Part shown: piece by piece, positions 1 to 11,368 of the stretch
Numbering within the stretch: position 1 is the first letter of the stretch
Layout of the letters: each line of letters opens with the position of its first letter
Assembly: GCA_963082875.1 (NCBI GenBank)
Contig: OY720101.1
Span: 2,542,001 to 2,606,000, forward strand
Direction of reading: 5' to 3'
From: Corella eumyota
Taxonomy: Eukaryota; Chordata; Ascidiacea; Phlebobranchia; Corellidae
DNA: 64,000 nt
Translations under genes and position numbers: made by a program
The notes under the pieces: generated by a model
Seen by the model: the letters and a program-made list of their open reading frames with translations, nothing else
What the model was told of the DNA's origin: nothing
The model's database searches: none

Positions 1-340
1 ACTTAAATCATAAAATTGTTTTGTTTATACCGGATACAATATCAATTTTTTATTCCGAAACTTTGCAATATTAAAGACACGTTTTAAGTAAGTGTAAACA
101 CATAACGCATGCACAAGAGAAATTTCGTTGATGTTAAGAATAGTTTTGCATCAGAAAATTTAAATTTTAAGTAGATACAAATTAAAATTTTTAGGTAATG
201 CTTATAATTACTGCTTCACAATAGCCACAAGCTAATACAAATTTTACAAAAATATTCGAAATTCCTACTTGTATTTTAGGTAGTAATCATATGATTAACA
301 TTAAATATAATTTATTTTGTTAAAAAGGTAAATTATCAAA
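1..340. other. 5' flank of the lipoxygenase gene
   Basis: This is AT-rich sequence with no coding potential that I can support. It should contain the promoter and 5' UTR of the lipoxygenase gene, but I see no convincing TATA box or other landmark at a sensible distance. Confidence 0.4.
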
Positions 341-3300
341 ATGGGAAATGCTCTAGCTACACCGGGAGAGGGAGAAGTAAAATATAAGATTGTATCGAAG
401 GTAGTTTATATATCGCGAACTTTTTGTTTATTGAAATTGTAATTAAGTTATGCCAATATATATGTACTTTTCTGAAGGTTTTACACTAAGTTCATTTGAT
501 ATAAGATAATGAAGTTGCTGGAATTAAAATGTCTAAATTTTTGCAAAAAACTTAATCTAAAAACAATACGAATAGAACATTTACAGACAGCGTGGTGTAG
601 TGGTAAGAACACTTGCTACATCACCATAAGGTCATGGGTTTAACCCCCACTGCTTCCATGCTGTAGCGCCCTTGAGTAAAGCGCTATAAACGATATAAAC
701 TTCTGCTGAGCAAGCACTTAATTAGCAGCATTATTACCGGGAAAATATAATCTATATAATATCCCAAACTGCTAAAGACAATTCGAGACTGCGGGTCAGA
801 GTAAATGATGTTACTCTATGTTTAGGTCACGCATTTGACCTTCCCATATAGGGGACAAAGATATATCCAAAAGAACATATGGTGAAGTTCGAATTTGTTT
901 TGCTGAAAATTTATTCATTGATATAACAGACATCCAACTACAGCATCGATGCGGGGACCAACGACACAATCTCAATTCGATTTTCAGGGAACAACAAAAC
1001 TACTGATTGGCTTATCTTGGACGAATTAGGAGACGATTTTCAAAACGGGGCAAGAGATACTTTCGATGTAGTGGCTCTTGACGTTGGAATACCAACCATA
1101 TTGGAAATAAGTAAGACTATTTTTTTTTAAATATAAGCTGAAGTTTTTATTTTTATTTTTGTTAAATTCTAAGAGTATTTAAAATTTATGTACTTTTTTG
1201 AAACCATTGTAATTGATTTTACAATTTAAATCTCCAATTTAATAGTCTTTAACTTGTGTTTTTAATTTTAAATATAATGTTTTTGTATATTATTTTGTTA
1301 TCACAATTTTTTAGAGTTGGACGGTACTGATTTGTGGTATTGTAATTGGCTGACTATCAAACGTGACCAGGAAGAAGTTAGATTCTATATTTTTGATTGG
1401 GTGGAAACTCAATTAATTGTCACATCTGAATGCAGTAAGAATATAACTTTAATAATTAATCTATCACTTAATATATCCTTTAGTAACAAGTAATACAGTT
1501 TGAACTATTTTTTTTCAATTTCGTACGAAGCTAATATTAAACACATCTTCTGTTTTTGTTCAGTTCTACCGCAGCATGTAACAGACGAAAGTGTTAAGTT
1601 AGCAAGAGCGCAGGAAGTAAATGATCATCGCATCCGATTTGTTTGGATTCCAAAACAAAAACCTGGTGATCTAGCTTACGGTCTTCCACGATTTGTTAAC
1701 GCTACTTCTTCGGCCGAATTGCCGAAAATTTTCCAACGTAAAACAGGAAGGACTGTCAATTTGTTGGCCATCGGCGTTGCTAATAAAATATCTGAGGTTC
1801 ACGACAAATTAGTCAGTAAGTATTGCTCCAATATTGGTGTGTTAAATGTCTCATTTAAGCTAAGTATAATGTCTTACACCTTTCAAACAATAAACACTTT
1901 AAAGTGTTTTAAAAAACGTGTATGTACTATGATAATAAAAAAAAATTTTTAGACAGTGCATTTCCGTTGGTTGATCTGAACTCGTATCACGATATTTACC
2001 AAAACTTTGAACGGGAGGAAATGCATAGAAACACGCCACGCTTTTTAGACAAGTAAGCACTGTAGGATTTTAAACCAATGTTATTGTTTATAATTTTGTA
2101 ATTAATTCAAAAGTTGTCGATTTGGAGTAAAATATTGTTGTAAACACATTAGGCCTACATTTTACCTTACTTTGGATTTTCTCTACCCCTTAAGCCAGTA
2201 AACTTATAAAAAATGTCAGAACATGTAAACCAAACCAATACTTTAACGTTTATTCTGTGTATTTAAATGTTTTACTTCTGCTACGTTATCACAAGTTTAA
2301 TTAGTAGGTGATTTAGGCACAAAAAATAAATTTAAATATAACTTAATCGCTTTAGTACTTGCCTGGTCTAAAAATAATTTTTGATTAAAGTTGGAGAAGC
2401 GATGAGACTATGGGCTGGCAAACTTTAAATGGAATTGCCACAAATTGTTTTGAGAAGTGCACACGAATTCCGGATCACTTTAACATCTTTGACTCAGATG
2501 TTGCTGGCATTTTAAGACAAGGAAAAACATTGCAAGAAGAAATGTTGGTAAATAAACTGAAGTGTTCTTAAAATAGTAAATTTGCTAGACTCGTAGGAAA
2601 ATGTTTTGATAATGTTGTAATGCAATAGTATTTGTTAAGTTTTATTCAACAATTATTTCAAAACAGCTAAAATCTAAAACAAAAATGATTTTAATTTATA
2701 TTTAAAAAAAATCAATTTATTTTTGTTATTATAGAACGGACGAGTATACATCAGTGACTACTACGAGCTTTTGAAAGACATGCCTCGTTCGAACGATCTC
2801 ATTTGCCCGAATTCTGTTGCTTTATTTTATGTTAATGCTGAGGACAACTTTGTACCGATCGTAATACAACTTGTACCTGGGAATAGGGAATATTTGTTTA
2901 CCGCTAAGGAGGAAAACAAACTAGATTGGTTACTGGCAAAAATGTTTTACCGAATCGCTCAAGCCAATACACACGAGGTATGTTAAGTAGATTTTATATT
3001 TAAAGTATATTTGTAATTGCATAATTTTCAACACTTACTTGTATATAAATTTACTATACGAATTGTTTGGATTTTAGTGGATTTACCATTTCTTGCTGAC
3101 GCATAATATCTGCGAACCATTCTCTGTGTCAGTGTTCAGATGCTTTCCGCTTTGTCATCCAGTGTTTAAAATGTTGAGGCCTCATTTACAAACTATTCCT
3201 GCTATAAACACCGATGCAAGAAACACTCTGATTACCCCTGATGCCGATGCTGCTACTGCTATGGCGATTTGTAAGTAAATAAAAGTGAAAACATTGTATT

Positions 3301-5011
3301 GCCAGATCTATAAGAATATTGTCAAAAAAATGTTTTTAATGTAAAAAAATGCTTGACTAAATTACTTATATTTTAATATATTTTAGGTTGTTTTTTTTAA
3401 TTAAAAACATATAGGGAATATAATGAGAATTTTGCTACTTTTCAATAATATTTGAAACTTTTTATCTGTTAAAAATTTAAGCTTATTTTTAGCTGCTGCG
3501 CCCCTTGCTAAAAAATGGTACAAGACTTTGACTATTGACGAAATGATGTTGCCAAAAGCATTGAAAATGAGAGGCAAGAAAAACTACAACACTAATTTAC
3601 CGTTATGACAAATAAATTGCTAATTTGTAACAGAGATTTTAAACAATAATTGTGTTTAGGTATTGATGACTTGAGCTTGCTGCCCAATTTTCATTACCGA
3701 CATGATGCTCTTCGTGTATGGTCTGCAATCGAAAAATACGTTACAGGCATATTAACTTACTTTTATAAGTCAAACAAGGTAAAGATTATGATGATATATT
3801 AAGAAGCATAAAACCTTTATTTTAGCTAAGTCAGGTTGCGTTTCTAATAGTAACGAGTTTGAATCGCAATAACCATATATTTTTTGTCCTTAACAATTCG
3901 CTGCATTCAAAAGCTTTAAAGGGGAACTGAACTCATTTTTTCACCCAGACTAATAAAATTAGTATATTTTTTTAATTTTCATTTATAAAAATATATATTA
4001 TTGAAGTTAAATAACAGTATAGCTATTATTTTTAAAGGATATTGTTGATGACTTTGAGTTACAAGATTGGATAAATGATACGGCCTTACAAGGATTCGGA
4101 TGGCAGGATGGAGATACCAAGGGATTGCCAACAAAATTAGACACCATTGATCAATTGGTACCTTAAAATCAGTAAATTGTCAATTTAATGATTTATTTTT
4201 TAATAAATTTATTTCTCTAGATCGAAATATGTACTGGGTTAATTTTTACAAGCACTGCACAACATGCAGCAGTTAACTTTGGTCAGTTTGATACTTACAA
4301 GTTCGTACCAAACTGTCCGTTTGCTGCTAGATTACCACCACACAAGAAAGGAGAAGTAAGTCGTTGTTTTATTTAAAGTGTAGATTGAATTTAAAGTTTA
4401 TTGATTGGTGTATCTGTTAAACTGTAGTCTGTTAAACTTTAAACTTAAACTTAAAAATACCTAAAAAAAAACAACAACTGATTTTAATATCATTATATAT
4501 TTTGATTTTCGATTTAAGGCAACGCTTGAAAGGATTATGAACACTTTGCCGGATTTCCAGATGTCTGTAACAGCAATTTCGACCATTTCTCTACTGTCTA
4601 TCTTTACGATAGACGAGGTGCTTTTATACTTCAGCTTCAATCAAATTTTTTCTTACAAATACATACTTGTTTCTTACATCTTTATTACATCTTACATTCT
4701 TACATTTATTAAATATAAATTACATTTATTTTATTACATTCTTACATCTTTATTTCTTACATCAAATTTATTTCTTACATCTTTATTTTATGTTCAGTAA
4801 TAAACCAACATCAAAAACTTTTATTTTTTAGGTGTTCTTGGCCCAATTTCCCGAGAGATTTTTCCACGAAGCGGAATTGATTGAAATTCAACAATCTTTC
4901 AAGGAAGAGTTGAAAGTATTGCAAGTAGAAATCAATGCTCGAAACAAGGAGATGAATATACCCTACATATATTTAAACCCAAAAAGTATTCCAAACAGCA
5001 TTGCTATTTAA
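341..5011 (+). CDS. ALOX5-like: Arachidonate 5-lipoxygenase-type lipoxygenase (PLAT + lipoxygenase domains)
   Basis: Fourteen exons: 341-400, 930-1110, 1315-1434, 1564-1815, 1953-2052, 2391-2547, 2735-2977, 3078-3270, 3493-3573, 3660-3778, 4038-4157, 4221-4355, 4519-4617, 4832-5011. They splice in frame to 679 aa, close to human 5-LOX (674). Exons 1-3 encode the N-terminal PLAT beta-barrel (DAGTND, then RDTFDV). The rest is the non-heme iron dioxygenase domain. Iron ligands of the family are visible: the first two histidines in THEWIYHFLLTH across the exon 7/8 border, His and Asn in TAQHAAVNFGQFD (exon 12), and the C-terminal isoleucine (IPNSIAI). The family oxygenates arachidonate and related fatty acids to hydroperoxides for eicosanoid signalling; positional specificity cannot be read here. 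The intron after 3573 is GC-AG (AGAG|GCAAG) and is the only one that restores the frame. The gene is tail to tail with the SLC5A7-like gene, 314 bp apart. Exon 1 is the least certain exon. Confidence 0.93.
586..868 (+). repeat. tRNA-derived SINE, copy 1 (lipoxygenase intron 1)
   Basis: The copy starts with a tRNA-like head carrying an A-box-like TGGTGTAGTGG and a B-box-like GGGTTTAAC, followed by a tRNA-unrelated body (GCTGTAGCGCCC, then TTACTCTATGTTTAGGTC) and ending near AAAGATATAT. A second copy, about as long and inverted, lies at 19794-20067, which shows that this is a dispersed family. It resembles the composite tRNA-derived SINEs described from Ciona, but I cannot confirm the family name. 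The two copies differ at many positions, so neither insertion is very recent. Confidence 0.8.
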
Positions 5012-5325
5012 ACGACTTACCTATATTATTATAGTTAGTAAACACCATTTAGCGTATATTACCTATTCTTGTAAAAATACTTCTAACATATATAATCGGA
5101 ACTATAACCGTTGCAAATTCTTTTTTATTTGTTTATTTCATTGCATCTTTTGTATGCATATTAAATAATAAATAAATATCTTATATGCATATTAAATAAT
5201 AAGCTGAATACAGAAACAAATTAAAAAACTATTAGGTATTTATTAATAAATGTAAGTTACGTTGTTAATCTAAACATGATCATTTTGTTTGAGATGTATT
5301 TTTACATTAACGTTGTTTAACGGAT
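5012..5325. other. Convergent 3' UTR region
   Basis: This stretch lies between the stop codons of the convergent lipoxygenase and SLC5A7-like genes. It holds AATAAA-type polyadenylation signals for the + strand near 5166-5176, and TTTATT (the same signal on the - strand) near 5238. Nothing else was recognised. Confidence 0.5.
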
Positions 5326-8300
5326 TTAATCTTTAGAATTGTTTAGTTGTTTTTGCTCGCTAGGTAGCAGTATATCTCCACCATATGATACACCACGTTT
5401 TTTGATTGCGTACATATAACTACGACCACCATCAGCTAACTTACATTTAAGAAAATCGTATCGTTTGGGGATAAGACCTGCTTTGAATAAGTATTTAAAC
5501 ACATAAGAGAACAAGGTCAACGTAGCTAAACCAAACAACATAATAAATGTTTTTGTTGGAAATTGGGCGTTAGGATAATCGTTCCCTGGAAACTGAATAA
5601 CTCCAGGAAAGTTAAGAAGTGGTTCTCCAGCTAGCACTCTTAATAAGGTAGTCAAGAAGATGGAAATAATAGATCCATAACTGTTTGGATCAAGAAATAA
5701 AACGGCAACAATCTGTAAATGGAAAGTAGCTGTGTAAACTTTTGACTGCATGTGTACATTTTTTGAGCACACAAACGCGCTACAGTTTTTAAGAGAAATT
5801 TACCTGCGGAAAACACATAATGTATAACATATCTCCTGACATTATTAATAACACATAAATTGATGGTGACAGTAATGCTAAAATAGCGCCAACAGTGGTG
5901 ATTACCAACATTGCAATCCTTGTTACCCACATTAGTTCCTTATCAGAAGCCTGCAAAAACAAAAAAAAGGTATTTTCTTGTGATATCCTCGTAGAAAGTT
6001 TTTAAGTTTTCCAACAAATTAAATTTTTATTGTAAAATTTGAAATTCTAAAATTACCTTTTTTCTGATTATTGGTTTGTAGATGTTTTGAGTAAACATGC
6101 TAGAAGACGCAAGAATGGCTGAGTCTGCAGTTGACATTGCAGCCGAAGTAATTGCAGCCAACCCAATGAACCCAACAGCAGTCGGTGTTAAGTATTTAAC
6201 GGCGATTGGAAATATCATATAGGCTTGGTGGTTTTCTGATGGTGTATTATTGTTAAATGTTCTGTCTATGTAGCCCGCCACTGTCCAATCTGTTATAAAA
6301 GTGTAAAAATTACGTTGTTGCAAGATAGGATTTGGTATTTTAAGCAAGATAAACAGCATACAATCTATAAAGTTAACTAGTAAATATAGTAGCAAAAATT
6401 AAAATAAAGGATATAATATGATTAGTTATGTGTATTGTCATATATATTTTAACTTATCCATTTGTTGAGGAAATTGACATTACATTTAAACCTTTGTTGA
6501 AAACATATCTTACTTGTGTTAGTTGCAGCAGCTCCAATCAAAATAGGAAGTATGCATACACCACTTAAGATTACATTGGAAACTACAGATGCGATCTGTG
6601 AGTCTCTTAAAGTTTTCATTGCAAAAACTCGCTGCATTAAACCCTGGGTAACACTAAAACCTAAAACCTGCAAATTTTTTAAAGCAGATTAAATGTTTTG
6701 TTTTATATTGAAACATCAAGTGTAGACCAAATGTCGCCTATAACCACTTATTACTTGGCAGAGTCAACTAACAAATTACTTACCATTAGCAAAAAATGGT
6801 CAATCCAATATCCTGTCTGTTGATTATACCATGTCCCAAGCCAATCCGAAGTTGTGTTGGTTAAGTTAAAACTTGATCCTACAAGGCCATAAACTGCATC
6901 ATTGGTCAAAACAAAAGGTGTTATCAGTACCTTTAAATAAAAAAACTAACTTAAAACATATTGAATGAAATATTATGTTGGTAGTTTATATATTTTACAA
7001 GCGTTGTTTAACAGTTAGATAGAATCTTATAGTACATAATTAATGCACATCTTACCAGGCCAAATAATAGAAATACTAATTGTAGGACATCAGTATAAGC
7101 AACAGCATACAGGCCTCCTAGCATGGTGTACACTGCCACGAAACATGCAGAGACTGTAACAACGACTGGAGGATTTGACAAGCCGGTTATAACTGTTATA
7201 CCGCCACCTTGAAAATTTATTTTAAAGTATTTTTAAGTTGTACTAAAAAATGTTATGCATTAGACCTATTAGTTATTGCTTTAAATTTGTGAAAAATGTA
7301 ATAGAAAATAGATCTTAAAGTTAACGTAAATATAATATGGATTTAAATGTTAAGGTTTTACTTACTTAAGGTAATTAAAATAGCCGCTGTCCAAAAAACA
7401 TCTCCAGCCAATACAATTATGTAAAAGAAAATTGTTATTTCTTTTCCCAGTTTATTTTGAATTGGGTCCAAAACTGTTACAAATCCCTGCCAATTAAGAA
7501 AAAAATGTCAAATTATTTCGCTTAGTTAAAAAAAAACAGTTTTGATGAAATAGAGTTTTTAGAAAACTTTAAGTAATTAAAGTAATGCCTAGGTGTTTCG
7601 TTTCTATTAGTTATAATATTTTTATAGCATGTTTCTATATGTAATATTTAATAAGTAACCTTATCGTAGAGCTTTGGAATAAAAATCAAGGCTGAAACTA
7701 TGCTGGAGATAAGAAAAACGTAAGGCAATTGGCATTGAACTAATCCCAAGCCCGGGGTAAAAATCTCCTCAGCGATTCCAAATATTAATGGGCTTCCAAT
7801 AAAAGTGGCTAAAAATTAATTTCATGAACTCAGTGAACTAGTAGCTTTAAAATATTTTTGGGTTTTTTAAACTATGTTTATTGATACCCCATAATTGGTT
7901 TGGTAAAAACGCAAAAACTTTTGGTCCGTGTCGACTTAAAATTTGTTCAACAACATTGACTCTTGGTAAACATTTAAAATGTGTTTTATATTTCTGTAAA
8001 ACTATCTGAGCACCTAACATAGGATTGGCACAAATCCTTATTAATGTTGTCTGCTACGAACTTAAATTACTAATTAAGGCTATTTAACTTTTTATACCCA
8101 AAAGACAGTAACTTTTTTATGCGTTTTTGTGTGAATTTGTTTTAAATACACTTTGATATTTAACATTATTTTAAATATAAAAAGCACTTTTTGGCAATCT
8201 ATAGCCCTCTTTCTTGCTTTGATTTTATGTACACCAAGTTGATAAAATACCTACCTGACATTGTTATCGTTCCAACCACGAGACCAATATCTTTATTCCC

Positions 8301-8423
8301 AATCATGATAGCTTTAGAGGTCTTGAGAAATTTTCTTGTTTTCCAAGACACCAGGATTCCAAATAAAAACATTGCCACAAAAAATATTGCAATCAATACC
8401 ACACCTACTACGTTTAACGTCAT
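5326..8423 (-). CDS. SLC5A7-like: High-affinity choline transporter-like sodium symporter (SLC5A7 family), divergent paralog
   Basis: Nine exons on the minus strand, in order: 8255-8423, 7660-7808, 7366-7486, 7056-7207, 6784-6930, 6514-6667, 6057-6289, 5804-5950, 5326-5712. They give 552 aa (human CHT1 is 580). Family hallmarks: the first membrane helix followed by GNKDIGLVVGTITMS, LDPIQNKLGK, LAGDVFWTAAI, GGLYAVAYTDVLQL, QGLMQRVFA, AAMSTADSAILASSSMFTQN and LFKAGLIP. It should be a polytopic plasma-membrane Na+ symporter of the SLC5 fold. The loop after helix 1 reads ATFIGSPLIFGIAEE, where true choline transporters have ATWVGGGYINGTAE, so the substrate may not be choline. The C-terminus is short and lacks the long regulatory tail of vertebrate CHT1. 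The start was chosen because the methionine immediately precedes the first helix, as in CHT1. Confidence 0.9.
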
Positions 8424-9410
8424 TTTAAGTATCTATAATCTATAATACAAAGACTTTGGTTTTTCAACCAAACACAATAACATTTTTAAGTGAACATTCA
8501 CTTTAAATAGTACTGAGTTTACAAGATTTTCGCTAACTATTTCTTTTTTTTGCAGGTAGTGATTTTTCAAACTGTTATCGTGTTGTTTATGCATGCATAC
8601 CAAAAATGCTATCGGTGCCTATCTACCTGTTCACTAATCTAATTATACTGATAAAAAGTAATTGTTTTTAAATTGCTTTTCGTAAAAAGACATAAGGTAT
8701 TTTAAAATAGCTATTTTAGTAAAACCTTTATAACAGAAAGATTTTTTTGGGTAAAATAGTTTTTGAGTAATTAAAATCTTTTTATTAATTACTATATCAA
8801 AAATAATATTTGGGACTTTATTGTTTAAAAAAAAAACTATATCTTTATTTAAAAAAAAATAATTTATTATCTTATTCGTAAATTTTTATTTAATTTTGTA
8901 TCAATTTAATAAAAATTGCCACAATTTTTGGCAACTTTGGTTTGACCCGACTTTTGTAATTTATAATTTTCTTTTTAAAAATTATTTTAAATTTTCTTTT
9001 AAAAATAATAAAAATTTTTTTTATAAAATTATACATAACACGTGAGAAAAACTTGATTTAATTATTTGAATTATTAATAAAACTTGAAATTTTTTTTATT
9101 TCAATAAGTGATTTAACTTAAAAATTATTAATTAAAATTAACTTTAAAAATTACATTTTCTTATTAACATATTAAGTTACACATAAAAAGAAGCACTGAA
9201 ATTACTAAATTCTTATTAAAAGTAAATTTGAATGTGTTATCAAAACCGCATAAACTATAACAAGAAAAACGTGTCTATGGATTTAATTCGAATTTAATTC
9301 GTAAAATTTCCGTCTATGTAGGTTGAAGTTTATTAAAAGAAAATAAACATTACCACAAGAAATTTTTTGGTAGTTTGCCAAATAGTACCAAGAAGAGTTA
9401 GGTAGTGTGG
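8424..9410. other. Intergenic, AT-rich
   Basis: Upstream flank of the SLC5A7-like gene. From about 8690 to 9240 it is nearly pure A/T with poly-A and poly-T runs. No gene or recognisable element was seen. Confidence 0.4.
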
Positions 9411-9481
9411 TATAGTGGTCATAGAATCGGACTTTGAGTAAAGAGGTTTGGAGTTCAAGCCACACTGATGCCACATTACCA
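9411..9481 (+). repeat. tRNA-like sequence (SINE head or tRNA pseudogene)
   Basis: The first seven bases (GGTAGTG) pair with CATTACC at 9474-9480 (one G-U), as in an acceptor stem, and the spacing is tRNA-sized. TGGTATAGTGG resembles an A box and GAGTTCAAG a B box. The anticodon arm and T arm do not fold into standard 5-bp stems with 7-base loops, so a working tRNA is unlikely. The downstream sequence repeats CACGGATGGC twice (9480-9502), which suggests the body of a SINE different from the one at 586-868. Confidence 0.45.
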
Positions 9482-9529
9482 CGGATGGCGTTTCACGGAT
9501 GGCTCCAACACGTCACAACAACACACCCT

Positions 9530-11065
9530 TTTTACAATAAAAATACAAAAACTCATCACCTTGAAGTGATATGGTAAAAAATATATTTTGATACGTTGTC
9601 ATGCTTTCACACGACATTAAAATTTAATACACAATAAAGGAATTATATTAATTTCAAAATTCATGACAATAATATTATTTTTAAGGAGTTTCCTTGTCCG
9701 ACTTGTTTTCATAGCGGTTGGGTGCGCCTCAAAGGCTAACAGAGCAAGTTTTCACGTTTAAAATACATGAGGAAATTTCTGATTCGAGGTTTAATACCCG
9801 GTAATATCAACAAGTTTTTGGTAAGCATTAAACATACCATCTTAAATGTTTTATACCAACAGGTTTTGTATGTGAAAAAACGCTCTGTTTGGACTGGGAT
9901 TAATTCGAATGCGAAAATGTAACTTGATTTTCTCTTAAAATTCTGTTGAAGGTAAATTACGTCACCTACAAATTGCGTTTCATGGTTGAATAAATCAAAA
10001 TTGCATTTTTTTCGTAAACAAATCATTTGGTAATGGAAACATCTAGAAATTGCAGGGCGCCTTTTCGTACGCCCAAAGCGGTTAATTACATCGTCTATTT
10101 GGCGCTTTCTATATATATATCACGAAACCATCTGCTGCCTTGTCAACAAATAACAGACCGAGTACATATTTGTGGTTTGAATGCAAACTATTTGACTGAT
10201 AAAGAGACATTTTCTACAAGTGATGTCATAAATACTCTCATTAATTAGAGGGCAAGGCGACAAGCAATAAACAAACCGGAATTGGAGTGCAAACGTTGAT
10301 GACTTTTGACATTTTGGGAGGTCCTGGGAACGACATTCGCCGAATTTTCTACCAGGAACGCTTGTAAAATTTTACAAGTTCGTGTTTTTGGTGAATGTTT
10401 AAATCAAAATAACAAAACAACATTTATTTTTGGAACTGTTTTTGGTGTATGTCTAACAACATGTAACCCTTTCCACATTTCGTACTGTTAAAAACAAAAC
10501 GACATATGTCATATAAATATATTAAAAACATACAAACTTTCGCTGGATTTTTTTAATAGTGAAGCATAGTAGGTGGGTACAACAACTAAGAAATACATGA
10601 ACATGCATTTACACGCACGTAGATATTTTTATTCAATGAAAAATCCATTAGTAAAAAATTTTGATTTTTTTGAACTTTACACGTTTTACACTTCATTAAA
10701 TACGAGGAATTTCTTGCCGATTATTCCGCTGAGGGTGTGCAACCAGCACGTGCCTACAGATTCATTGCTAGTTGTTTAACATTACATGTAGAATGCCATT
10801 TACATGGTATTGAGAATGTGCACAACTACGTAGATGTTAGTGTTTGTAAATAGATAAAAATAACATTAAATTTAAGTTGGAAAGATCAGAATGAATTTAG
10901 TAATAGATATATTAGATTATCATGCATCAGTGCTAACCGTAATCGCCTTTCTTATACGTAAATTTGCGTTTATTTTCATATCAATAAGGTTTAAAAATAA
11001 CAAGAGTTCTACGTGGATTTAAAAATCGGATGACGACATCTCTAAAAATGTGTGACTAGCTCGCT
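9530..11065. other. Intergenic with unassigned, less AT-rich stretch
   Basis: No gene is supported here. The part from about 10030 to 10460 is noticeably less AT-rich than its surroundings and contains an 18-bp perfect palindrome at 10361-10378. It could be a cis-regulatory region for the LRR gene, but this is inference. The short open frames in it lack family similarity, splice logic and codon character. Confidence 0.3.
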
Positions 11066-11074
11066 TATATAAAG
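11066..11074 (+). promoter_or_regulatory. Candidate TATA box upstream of the LRR gene
   Basis: TATATAAAG lies about 300 bp upstream of the chosen ATG at 11369. A TTTTTGCAG just before that ATG (around 11324-11332) would be a good splice acceptor, so the 5' UTR could be spliced or trans-spliced, which would explain the distance. This is motif evidence only. Confidence 0.3.
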
Positions 11075-11368
11075 CAAGGACCGAGCTGTTATAAACCAGA
11101 AGCTTACGCTATAGATTCCTAGAACATAGGCTTGCAAGATTAGCAAAAGTTCTAGCCAATAAACTTTATTTTTGATTTTATTTAAAATGTGGTTTTGATT
11201 GATTAAAATCATATTTTTTGGACGTTGATTTGACAAATTGTTTCCGCATTTTGTTTTAAATTGTCGATAATATGTCGAAATTTTAACAACTATTATAAAA
11301 TTCAAAAACATGAAATATTTGTGTTTTTGCAGAAAACTACGAAGTAAAATACGTTAAAATTGTAAAAA

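Noticed and set aside
9411-9481. Functional tRNA gene
   Set aside because: The acceptor stem pairs, but the anticodon and T arms do not form normal stems and loops.
10027-10779. Several short plus-strand open frames in the intergenic region
   Set aside because: Each is under 75 codons, with no joining splice sites, family resemblance or signal peptide that would support a gene.
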